From contig DPJL01000177.1 of assembly GCA_003543035.1 (NCBI GenBank), positions 1 to 12,070 on the forward strand: DNA of 12,070 bases. The letters run 5' to 3'. Both the position numbers and the translations under genes were made by a program. The notes beneath the pieces are model-generated. The model had not been told where the DNA came from, searched no databases, and worked only from the letters and a program-made list of their open reading frames with translations. Shown piece after piece: positions 1-5,764 of the stretch. Positions within the stretch are counted from its first letter, which is position 1; every line of letters begins with the position of its first letter. The DNA comes from Micromonosporaceae bacterium (GTDB lineage Bacteria > Actinomycetota > Actinomycetes > Mycobacteriales > Micromonosporaceae).

Positions 1-1476
1 GGCGCACCCTTCGCCGCGATGCTCGTGGAGAACAATCAGGCCACGATTGTGGCCGATCATGTCGGGTTCCGGCACGTCTACGCGATCAGCCGGCCGGGTT
101 GGTCGGCGGCGGCCACCTCGGCCCGGGAGCTTGGCCATCTGGGCAAGGTGAAGCTCGATCTTGAAGCGCTGAGCGTTTTCCGGCTGGCCGGGCACTATCT
201 CGACTCCGACACCGCCTATGAGGGCGTGAAGAAGCTGCCCGCGGCCCACTATTGGAAGCTGCATGATGGCGAGCTGCAAACCTTCCGGTTCGCTCGGGAG
301 GAGACCGCTGCCAAGAACGGCGATGCCGCCGACGCCCACGCACAACGACTGCGCGAGTTGGTTACGGGCTTTCTCGACCACCACGACGGGGTCAGCATCG
401 AGCTTTCCGGCGGTCTGGACAGCCGGATGGTGCTGGCGGCCGTTCCCAAGGACCGCCGCAAGAAACTGACCGCGTTCACCATCGTGAGCGGTGGCGGGAA
501 GGACGCGACGGTGGCGTCGCAGTTGGCCCGGCACTACAACATGGGATGCGACCTTGTCGATGTCTCCCGGCTCGGCGGGCTGACCCCGGCTGAGGCTCAC
601 GGCCTCGCCACGGCTGCGGCAGAGCGACTCGACGGGCTTGGCCGGCCGCTCTCGGCGGCGGTCTTCCATTGGGCCGAAGGGCAGGTGCCGCAAGCGCCCA
701 GGCTCAGCGGACACGGCGGCGAGATGGCCCGGGCACTCTTCGGGCCGGGCGTGGAATTCGAACGTCCACACCCGACAGTGCGCGCCGAGGTAGTGGAAAA
801 CTACATCCGCCGCTGGATCGTCTCCAACGACGCCGTCCCGGATGAGGTGCTGGATCAGGATTTCGCGGTGCAATCACGCAAGTTAGCGATGAGCCGCCTG
901 GCTGAAGTGTTCCTGCGCAACCAGACCGATTGGCTGGGAGCGCTCAGCGATTTCTATCTACGGCAACGGATGCACCGGTTCGGCGGGATCACCATCACCG
1001 ACGGCGTCGGCTCCCGGCTGACCCTGAATCCGTTGACTGATACCAAAATTTTGGCGCTCGCCGCGTCGGTGCCGACCAGGCAGCGGGCCGGTTCGCGTTA
1101 CGCGGTGCGGGTGATGGATCGGCTGGACCCGGAGTTGGCTCGCATCCCGCTCGGTTCGGGGCTGCGCCCGATCGCACTGGACCGCTCGGTCACCCTGACC
1201 CGCAAACTTGGCGAGAACACTTGGCGCGGCTTCCTCACCAAGGCCGGCAGCAAAGTGATGCGCACCTTGCATTCTCAGCGGCGGGCGGCCGCGGGCGCAC
1301 CGCTACTGGCCGACCTCGTGGTGCAACATTGGCGCACCGACCCCTCGCTGGTGCAGCCGGTCCTGGCCACCGGGCTCATCAGCGAGGAGTGGTTGGCACG
1401 GCTGATAGAAGGATCAGTCGGCGCCGACGCCACCACGGTCGACTTCCTGCTGAATCTCGGCGTTATCGCCAGTTAG
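1..1476 (+). CDS. Asparagine-synthetase-like ATP-dependent amide ligase, 5'-truncated by the window edge (paralogue 1)
   Basis: The reading frame is open from base 1, and the first codons (G-A-P-F-A-A-M-L-V) align with residues 60 onward of the paralogue at 3906-5558. The ATG at 19 is therefore internal, and about 59 N-terminal residues lie outside the window. Visible parts are the end of a class-II glutamine-amidotransferase-like domain, then an AsnB-type synthetase domain with the PP-loop SGGLDS at 406-423, which binds ATP pyrophosphate. A GHGGE segment follows near 708-723, and D-P-E-L-A-R-I-P-L near the C-terminus. The family adenylates a carboxylate and couples it to ammonia or an amine; AsnB, beta-lactam synthetase and lasso-peptide cyclases are members. 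By eye it is roughly 55-60% identical to the paralogue over the PP-loop region. Its 3' end overlaps the convergent rmlB-like gene by 14 nt. Whether the missing N-terminus carries Cys2 cannot be seen; substrate unknown. Confidence 0.88.
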   Translation, partial: GAPFAAMLVENNQATIVADHVGFRHVYAISRPGWSAAATSARELGHLGKVKLDLEALSVFRLAGHYLDSDTAYEGVKKLPAAHYWKLHDGELQTFRFAREETAAKNGDAADAHAQRLRELVTGFLDHHDGVSIELSGGLDSRMVLAAVPKDRRKKLTAFTIVSGGGKDATVASQLARHYNMGCDLVDVSRLGGLTPAEAHGLATAAAERLDGLGRPLSAAVFHWAEGQVPQAPRLSGHGGEMARALFGPGVEFERPHPTVRAEVVENYIRRWIVSNDAVPDEVLDQDFAVQSRKLAMSRLAEVFLRNQTDWLGALSDFYLRQRMHRFGGITITDGVGSRLTLNPLTDTKILALAASVPTRQRAGSRYAVRVMDRLDPELARIPLGSGLRPIALDRSVTLTRKLGENTWRGFLTKAGSKVMRTLHSQRRAAAGAPLLADLVVQHWRTDPSLVQPVLATGLISEEWLARLIEGSVGADATTVDFLLNLGVIAS

Positions 1477-2455
1477 TTTCCTCGATCGGGCTCTTGTTCA
1501 GCAGCGGTCGCCACCAGAGCTCGTTTTCCCGGTACCAGGAAATGGTTTCGCTTATCCCCTCGGCGAAGGAGATCTGGGGTTCCCAGCCAAGCTCGGTGCG
1601 CAGCTTGGTGGAATCCAGTAGATAGCGCCGATCGTGCGAGGGCCGGTCCGGGACGATTGTCTTCAGTGACGCGGGCAGGCCGAGCTCGGTGAGGATCAGA
1701 TCGGCGATGGTCTCGATGTCAGCCTCAACCCCGCTGCCCACAAGGTATGTCTCGCCCACGCGCCCATCCGAGAGCACCTGATCGATAGCCCGGCAGTGGT
1801 CCTGGACGTGCAGCCACTCGCGCCGGTTCCTCGTCGACGCGTACATCGGCAAACGCTTGCCCTGCAACGCATTCGTCACGAACAGCGGGATGACCTTCTC
1901 CGGGAACTGGTATGGCCCATAGTTGTTGGAGCAGTTGGTGATGGTGATGGGGATGTCATAGGTGTGGTGATAGGCCCGGACGACATGGTCGCCGCCCGCT
2001 TTCGCAGCGTTATAAGGCGTACGGGGAAGATACGGCGAATCCTCGGTGAACGCGCCCGGATCGTCGAGGTCCATGTCGCCATAGACCTCGCACGTGGATA
2101 TCTGATGGAAGCGCCCGATGCCCACCTTGCGGCATGCTTCGAGCAGCGATTGCACACCCATCACGTTGGTGGAGAAGAACTCGCCCGGTCGCAGAATGGC
2201 CAGACTGTTATGCGATTCGGCGGCAAAGTTCACCACCACGTCCACTTTGTATTCACGAAGTAGATGCTCGGCCAGTTCCTGATTGCGAATGTCACCCCGA
2301 ACGAAGTTGACACCCTTGGGTAGCGCGTCCAAGGACGCCACATAGGTGAGCGCGTCCAGGGTTACGAGGTGGTCATGAGGGTACTTATCACTCCAATAGC
2401 GAAGGAAGTTTGAGCCTATGAATCCCGCGCCGCCCGTCACCAATAGTGTTGTCAC
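1463..2455 (-). CDS. rmlB-like: RmlB-like dTDP-glucose 4,6-dehydratase (SDR family), variant active site
   Basis: This is a 330-aa extended short-chain dehydrogenase, the usual size for RmlB. The family converts dTDP-glucose to dTDP-4-keto-6-deoxyglucose with bound NAD in the cytosol. The Rossmann motif TGGAGFIG is at residues 7-14 and the catalytic Y-N-A-A-K at 148-152. Further RmlB-like blocks are N-N-Y-G-P-Y-Q-F-P-E-K and R-R-E-W-L-H-V-x-D-H. The canonical S-T-D-E-V-Y-G is here S-T-C-E-V-Y-G, with Cys122 where the proton-donating Asp normally sits. The usual H-V-D-R-S-I segment reads H-N-S-L-A-I (82-87). I chose the GTG at 2455 because it puts the fold at residue 3; the open frame runs on upstream to 2635 without homology. 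It is divergent to the YqcI-like gene and tail-to-tail with the first amide ligase. It probably feeds a deoxysugar pathway, but the exact reaction is uncertain because of the substitutions. Confidence 0.85.
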   Translation of the reverse strand: MTTLLVTGGAGFIGSNFLRYWSDKYPHDHLVTLDALTYVASLDALPKGVNFVRGDIRNQELAEHLLREYKVDVVVNFAAESHNSLAILRPGEFFSTNVMGVQSLLEACRKVGIGRFHQISTCEVYGDMDLDDPGAFTEDSPYLPRTPYNAAKAGGDHVVRAYHHTYDIPITITNCSNNYGPYQFPEKVIPLFVTNALQGKRLPMYASTRNRREWLHVQDHCRAIDQVLSDGRVGETYLVGSGVEADIETIADLILTELGLPASLKTIVPDRPSHDRRYLLDSTKLRTELGWEPQISFAEGISETISWYRENELWWRPLLNKSPIEETNWR

Positions 2456-2463
2456 GGCGGGCC

Positions 2464-2469
2464 AGAGTA
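2464..2469 (-). promoter_or_regulatory. Candidate -10 box for the rmlB-like gene (leaderless type)
   Basis: The minus strand reads TACTCT, then 8 nt, then the GTG start at 2455. There is no Shine-Dalgarno sequence. A TANNNT box this close to a start codon suggests a leaderless or near-leaderless transcript. No good -35 is seen. Confidence 0.3.
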
Positions 2470-2538
2470 TCAGTTTCCAAGTTGTCACCAGCACATATAG
2501 CTGTCGGGTTACTAACAGTAAGCGCCGCCATTCGAGGC

Positions 2539-2550
2539 TAGCCTGACGCG
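2539..2550 (+). promoter_or_regulatory. Candidate leaderless promoter -10 box for the YqcI-like gene
   Basis: TAGCCT at 2539-2544 is followed by 6 nt and the ATG at 2551, with no Shine-Dalgarno sequence. A TANNNT box 6-7 nt before the start codon is the usual layout of actinobacterial leaderless genes. An almost identical arrangement (TAACCT, 6 nt, GTG) precedes the second amide ligase. The divergent intergenic region (2456-2550) holds no other clear signal. Confidence 0.45.
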
Positions 2551-3279
2551 ATGTCTTACCACGGTTGGCTCTCAGATCGGTTGGTCCGCCTGGACCAGCC
2601 CGATTTGGCGCCTGATCCCGCGGTGCTTCTTGCACACGACGGCTTTCGGGCCGTCGTGCGAAGCCAGGCCTTCGCCTGTGTCGCCGGCGCCGCAGCAGTG
2701 CGGGCCGGTCACTATCGCTTCTGTTCCTACCCCGAGCTGGGTGGGGCGGAAAGCATCAAAGAGCTAGCCCAGGATTTGCGGATATTCATCGAAGAGTTTC
2801 CGCTTTCCCCAGACCGTTTCGCCTCGTGTGTGGCCTCTTTTCGGGAGCCGGGCGGTCTGGGCCCGATCGAGTTCGAAAAGCTGCTCTGGGCGACTCTGCA
2901 AGGTTTGCACGATCTGGATGAGATGCCATGGGATCCCGCAGTGTCGCAGGATCCGGAGGACAAAAGCTTCTCGTTCAGCTTCCACGGCAGGTCGTTTTTC
3001 ATCGTCGGCATGCACGCCGGTTCGCCGCGGTGGACCCGCCGGCTCGCCTGGCCGACCCTGGTCTTCAACGCTCATTCGCAGTTCGAAGAGTTGCGCAAAG
3101 CCGAACGCTTCGCCTCGATGCAGCGCACCATCCGGCGCCGTGACTCCAAATTGCAAGGGTCGTCCAATCCGGCTCTGCAGGACTACGGAAACCAGTCCGA
3201 GGCGAAGCAGTATGGTGGCCGGGTTGTCGAAGCAGACTGGCAGTGCCCGTTTCACGCCCGCGCAGAGGATGGCTCATGA
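2551..3279 (+). CDS. YqcI/YcgG-family protein (GntA-like heme-dependent N-hydroxylase family)
   Basis: This 242-aa cytosolic protein has no signal peptide or membrane segment. It shows the family's landmarks: an N-terminal F-A-C (41-43, where most members have F-P-C), F-N-A-H-S-Q-F-E (from 172), and a C-terminal block from L201-Q-G-S through S-E-A-x-Q-Y-G-G-R to the terminal C-P-F (232-234). The family includes GntA, described as the heme-dependent N-hydroxylase of guanitoxin biosynthesis, which acts on a guanidine nitrogen; many other members are uncharacterised. The ATG at 2551 fits the candidate leaderless promoter. The last four bases, ATGA (3276-3279), overlap the DUF1989 start, so the two are probably translationally coupled and act in one pathway. 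Family assignment is firm. N-hydroxylation here is inferred, and the substrate is unknown. Confidence 0.82.
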   Translation: MSYHGWLSDRLVRLDQPDLAPDPAVLLAHDGFRAVVRSQAFACVAGAAAVRAGHYRFCSYPELGGAESIKELAQDLRIFIEEFPLSPDRFASCVASFREPGGLGPIEFEKLLWATLQGLHDLDEMPWDPAVSQDPEDKSFSFSFHGRSFFIVGMHAGSPRWTRRLAWPTLVFNAHSQFEELRKAERFASMQRTIRRRDSKLQGSSNPALQDYGNQSEAKQYGGRVVEADWQCPFHARAEDGS

Positions 3280-3896
3280 GGATCGACCGGCAGTCCGGCG
3301 CAGCGGTTTCGTTGCCGAAGGGCGCGACGCTGCGTCTCACCGACCCGTTCGGTGAGCAGGTTGCCGATGTTTACGCGGTCGCGGTCGATGACCCAACTCA
3401 CGCCCTTTCATCGGGCCGCTCGCTGGACTATGCCGAGAAGATCTGGCTGAGTGAAGGCGACATCCTTTACAGCAACCGGTCCGTGCCGATGCTGCGGATC
3501 GGCCGGGATCTGGTGGGGCGGCACGACTTTCTGCTCACCCCGTGCAGCCAGGAAACCTTCGACCTGCTCTATCCAGATTGGACGGGCTATCACCCGAGCT
3601 GCTTTGAGAACCTGTGCAAAGCGCTCGGGCCCTATGGTGTTGAGCCATCGCACATCGGCACCACCTTCAACGCCTTCATGAATGTGGTCGTCACCGAAAC
3701 CGGTGCGCTAGACATCCGGCCGCCGCTGTCCAAGGCCGGCGACTACGTTGAGCTGCACGCCGAGATGGACCTCATCGTCGGGCTGACCGCGTGCTCGGCG
3801 GAGATGTCAAACAACGGGACGCTCAAGCCCATCGACTTTGAGGTGTCGGGTTCTCTACACCCGGCACCAGGGGCTTTTGACACGTGGGCTCGTTAA
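3276..3896 (+). CDS. DUF1989 family (urea carboxylase-associated) protein
   Basis: This 206-aa soluble protein spans a full DUF1989 domain. Recognisable blocks are G-D-I-L-Y-S-N-R-S-V-P-M-L, R-H-D (H83) followed by L-L-T-P-C (C90), H106-P-S-C109, F131-N-A-F-M-N, G155-D-Y-V-E-L-H-A-E-M-D and T-A-C-S (C173), then K-P-I near the end. DUF1989 proteins were first noted beside urea carboxylase. Two of them form a carboxyguanidine deiminase in guanidine breakdown, so the fold acts on guanidine- or urea-like nitrogen compounds. The conserved His and Cys residues are candidate metal ligands (inference). The ATG at 3276 lies within the stop of the upstream GntA-like gene; the in-frame ATG at 3243 would add 11 non-homologous residues. 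Only 9 nt separate it from the second amide ligase, so the three genes look like one unit. A guanidine-containing intermediate is a reasonable guess, not shown. Confidence 0.82.
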   Translation: MRIDRQSGAAVSLPKGATLRLTDPFGEQVADVYAVAVDDPTHALSSGRSLDYAEKIWLSEGDILYSNRSVPMLRIGRDLVGRHDFLLTPCSQETFDLLYPDWTGYHPSCFENLCKALGPYGVEPSHIGTTFNAFMNVVVTETGALDIRPPLSKAGDYVELHAEMDLIVGLTACSAEMSNNGTLKPIDFEVSGSLHPAPGAFDTWAR

Positions 3897-3905
3897 CCTG
3901 AGTCG
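3894..3905 (+). promoter_or_regulatory. Candidate leaderless promoter -10 box for the second amide ligase
   Basis: TAACCT at 3894-3899 overlaps the DUF1989 stop codon and lies 6 nt before the GTG at 3906. It resembles the box before the GntA-like gene (TAGCCTGACGCGATG against TAACCTGAGTCGGTG, 11 of 15 identical). A TTGACA at 3877-3882 is only 11 nt upstream, too close for a standard -35. Read-through from the upstream pair is equally possible. Confidence 0.35.
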
Positions 3906-5558
3906 GTGCAGAGCAATGATCGCCCGCTGCTGGTTTCAGCCGCGGGTGAACCCCTCAGGACTAACGGCTTAGCCGGCGGTGTGACCCTGCTCTGCCGTGG
4001 CGCGGTGGACGCGCACGGTGCCCCGGTGAGCGAAACCGAGTTGGAAAGCCGGCTGCGCTCCGGGGAAGGCCTGGAGCGACTCGGCGCGCCCAATGCCGCT
4101 GTGCTGATCGAAGGGGATCGGGCCACGATTGCGGCCGACCACGTCGGCTTCCGCCACATCTATGGCGCGAGCCGTCCGGGATGGGCGGCGGTGGGGACAT
4201 CAGCACGCGACGTCGCGTCGCAGATCGGCGCCAAAGTCAACTTCGAAGCCCTTGCGGTGCAACGGATGGTGGGCCACCACCTCAACGAGGACACGGCCTA
4301 TGAGGGAGTGCGGAAGCTTCCAGCGGCCCATCTTTGGCGGCTAGCCGAGGGCGAGCTGAATGCCGAGGCCTATCCCAAGCTGTCGCTGGTGAATTTCACG
4401 CCGGATCTGGTGGCCGTGCACGCGGCCCGGCTGCGCGAGCTGATCTGCGGATTCCTTGACACGCATGATGACGTGGTGCTCGAGCTGTCAGGTGGGATGG
4501 ACAGCCGGCTCATTCTGGCCGCGGTGCCTGCCGATAGACGCAAGGAAATCACCGGGTTCACCATCGTGCACACCGGGTCGGCCGACGCGCCGGTGGCCCG
4601 GCAGCTCGCCGAGCGCTATGGCATGCGGCACATCGAGGCCGACCTGGGCGAGATAGCCGCCTTCGATCCGGCGGTCGCCTATGGACTCGCACACGCGGCT
4701 GCTGTGCGCCAGGACGGGATGGGCGCACCACTATCCGCGGCGGTCTTCGAGTGGGCGGAGGAGTCGGTCGCGCAGGCGCCCCGGCTATCCGGGCACGGCG
4801 GGGAGCTCGCGCGAGTGGGCTACTACCTGTTGCAGCCCAACCGTCCAAAGCAGACACCTCAACTGGCGGACCGCTTCTTCAACATGTGGTTTGCCAACAA
4901 TTATGGGGTACCGGATTCCACGCTCTCGCCGTCGTGGGCGGCCGAGTCCAGGGACATCGGCTATCGGCGCGTGCGGGAAACCTTTGCCGCGTATGAAGAT
5001 GTGGACTGGATGACCGCCATGGACCACTTCTTCCTGCGGGAGCGGTTGCAGCGCTGGGGCGGTGCCACCATCACCAACGGCGTCGGGCATCGGGTCACGC
5101 TGAATCCGTTGCTCGACCGCGACGTGCTCACCATCATGCTGTCGTTGCCACATCGGCGCCGGTGGAGCTCGCAGCAAGCGGTCGAGGTGCTGAACCATCT
5201 GGATCCAGAGCTCGCCAGGATGCCCCTCGGCTCAGGGATGCGGCCGCTCGTGCTGCGCCGGCCGGCCGCGGTGACCCGGGTCATCGGTGAGACTCCGCTG
5301 CACAAATTCGCGGAGCGGGCCGGGCGCAAGGTACTGCGGCACCGCCGCGGCTTGCGCCGCTACGCCGCTGGGGCCCCAGTCATGGCCGAGCTGGTGGTCG
5401 CGCATTGGCGGGAGAATCCGGAGCTGGTCGAGCCAGCAGCCGAGTCCGGTCTGATCAACCAGACCTGGCTGGATCGGTTACTCGAAGGAGTGGCCGATGC
5501 CGAAGCGGCCAGCGTCGACTTCATGCTCAACCTATCCGTCCTCTTAACCGCACTCTGA
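3906..5558 (+). CDS. Asparagine-synthetase-like ATP-dependent amide ligase, complete (paralogue 2)
   Basis: This 550-aa protein keeps the two-domain layout of AsnB. An N-terminal class-II glutamine-amidotransferase-like domain (about 1-170) is followed by a synthetase domain with the PP-loop SGGMDS at residues 195-200, S-G-H-G-G at 295-299, and D-P-E-L-A-R-M-P-L plus a Leu-rich C-terminus. The protein begins V/M-Q-S-N-D and has no Cys at position 2; the first Cys is at 30. The nucleophile needed to hydrolyse glutamine is therefore absent, as in beta-lactam synthetase. The enzyme probably adenylates a carboxylate and joins it to free ammonia or another amine, within or between molecules. The GTG start at 3906 has no Shine-Dalgarno sequence but a well-placed TANNNT box. 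It follows the GntA-like and DUF1989 genes closely, which suggests it uses their product. Lasso-peptide cyclase is an alternative, but no lasso precursor, RRE or leader peptidase gene is visible. Confidence 0.87.
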   Translation: MQSNDRPLLVSAAGEPLRTNGLAGGVTLLCRGAVDAHGAPVSETELESRLRSGEGLERLGAPNAAVLIEGDRATIAADHVGFRHIYGASRPGWAAVGTSARDVASQIGAKVNFEALAVQRMVGHHLNEDTAYEGVRKLPAAHLWRLAEGELNAEAYPKLSLVNFTPDLVAVHAARLRELICGFLDTHDDVVLELSGGMDSRLILAAVPADRRKEITGFTIVHTGSADAPVARQLAERYGMRHIEADLGEIAAFDPAVAYGLAHAAAVRQDGMGAPLSAAVFEWAEESVAQAPRLSGHGGELARVGYYLLQPNRPKQTPQLADRFFNMWFANNYGVPDSTLSPSWAAESRDIGYRRVRETFAAYEDVDWMTAMDHFFLRERLQRWGGATITNGVGHRVTLNPLLDRDVLTIMLSLPHRRRWSSQQAVEVLNHLDPELARMPLGSGMRPLVLRRPAAVTRVIGETPLHKFAERAGRKVLRHRRGLRRYAAGAPVMAELVVAHWRENPELVEPAAESGLINQTWLDRLLEGVADAEAASVDFMLNLSVLLTAL

Positions 5559-5573
5559 ACAGGTAATTTTCAT

Positions 5574-5597
5574 ATCCTGCATGACACTGTGCAGGAT
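5574..5597 (+). terminator. Hairpin after the second amide ligase (possible terminator)
   Basis: ATCCTGCA (5574-5581) pairs with TGCAGGAT (5590-5597), an 8-bp perfect stem with an 8-nt loop, starting 15 nt after the ligase stop. It is followed by TTGAAAG rather than a T-run, so intrinsic termination would be weak. Confidence 0.4.
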
Positions 5598-5610
5598 TTG
5601 AAAGAAAGCC

Positions 5611-5636
5611 CTCTGCTCCGATGTCCTTACGCAGAG
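5611..5636. repeat. Second inverted repeat between the amide ligase and the small HhH-like gene
   Basis: CTCTGC (5611-5616) and GCAGAG (5631-5636) form 6-bp arms around a 14-nt loop. Together with the hairpin at 5574-5597 this occupies the first half of the 206-nt gene-free stretch (5559-5764). No gene is seen in that stretch; its second half holds a promoter. Confidence 0.3.
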
Positions 5637-5678
5637 AGAGTCCTGGATGAGATGAGTGCTTACTAATTGTAGTCAATG

Positions 5679-5707
5679 TTGGGTCAATCAGTAGATCGTC
5701 GTAACGT
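5679..5707 (+). promoter_or_regulatory. Candidate sigma-70-type promoter for the small HhH-like gene
   Basis: TTGGGT at 5679-5684, a 17-nt spacer and TAACGT at 5702-5707 match the spacing of a housekeeping promoter. Short direct repeats overlie it: GTCAAT at 5672-5677 and 5683-5688 (11-bp period, the second overlapping the -35), and AACGTA at 5703-5708 and 5712-5717 (9-bp period) over the -10 and start region. The mRNA would have a leader of roughly 50 nt before the ATG at 5765. Confidence 0.45.
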
Positions 5708-5752
5708 ATGCAACGTAACCTTTCGGCGGCCCGGCATGTGCTGGGCAGGGAC

Positions 5753-5759
5753 AAAGGAG
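5753..5759 (+). promoter_or_regulatory. Strong ribosome binding site that fixes the small-gene start
   Basis: AAAGGAG ends 5 nt before the ATG at 5765. It selects this start over the in-frame ATG at 5708, which lies inside the promoter. It is among the best Shine-Dalgarno sequences in the window. Confidence 0.75.
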
Positions 5760-5764
5760 TGAAC

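Noticed and set aside
1043..1054. 12-bp AT-rich palindrome CCAAAATTTTGG inside the first amide ligase
   Set aside because: Single occurrence inside coding sequence with no partner or context; likely chance.
19..1476. ATG at 19 as the real start of the first amide ligase
   Set aside because: Codons 1-18 are in frame and match the paralogue's residues 60-65, so the gene begins before the window.
1796..2263. 155-aa plus-strand frame antisense to the rmlB-like gene
   Set aside because: It lies fully inside a gene with clear motifs and shows no recognisable family; typical antisense frame in GC-rich DNA.
2456..2635. 60-residue N-terminal extension of the rmlB-like protein
   Set aside because: The Rossmann motif begins directly after the GTG at 2455; the extension has no RmlB similarity and would cross the divergent promoter and the start of the GntA-like gene.
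3877..3882. TTGACA as a -35 for the second amide ligase
   Set aside because: Only 11 nt from the TANNNT box, outside the usual 16-18 nt; it also lies in the DUF1989 coding end.
3906..5558. Lasso-peptide cyclase assignment
   Set aside because: The AsnB-like fold is compatible, but no precursor peptide, RRE protein or transglutaminase-like leader peptidase gene is visible, and the neighbours point elsewhere.
5708..5764. Earlier in-frame ATG (5708) for the small HhH-like gene
   Set aside because: It overlaps the candidate -10 box and has no ribosome site, whereas the ATG at 5765 has AAAGGAG 5 nt upstream.
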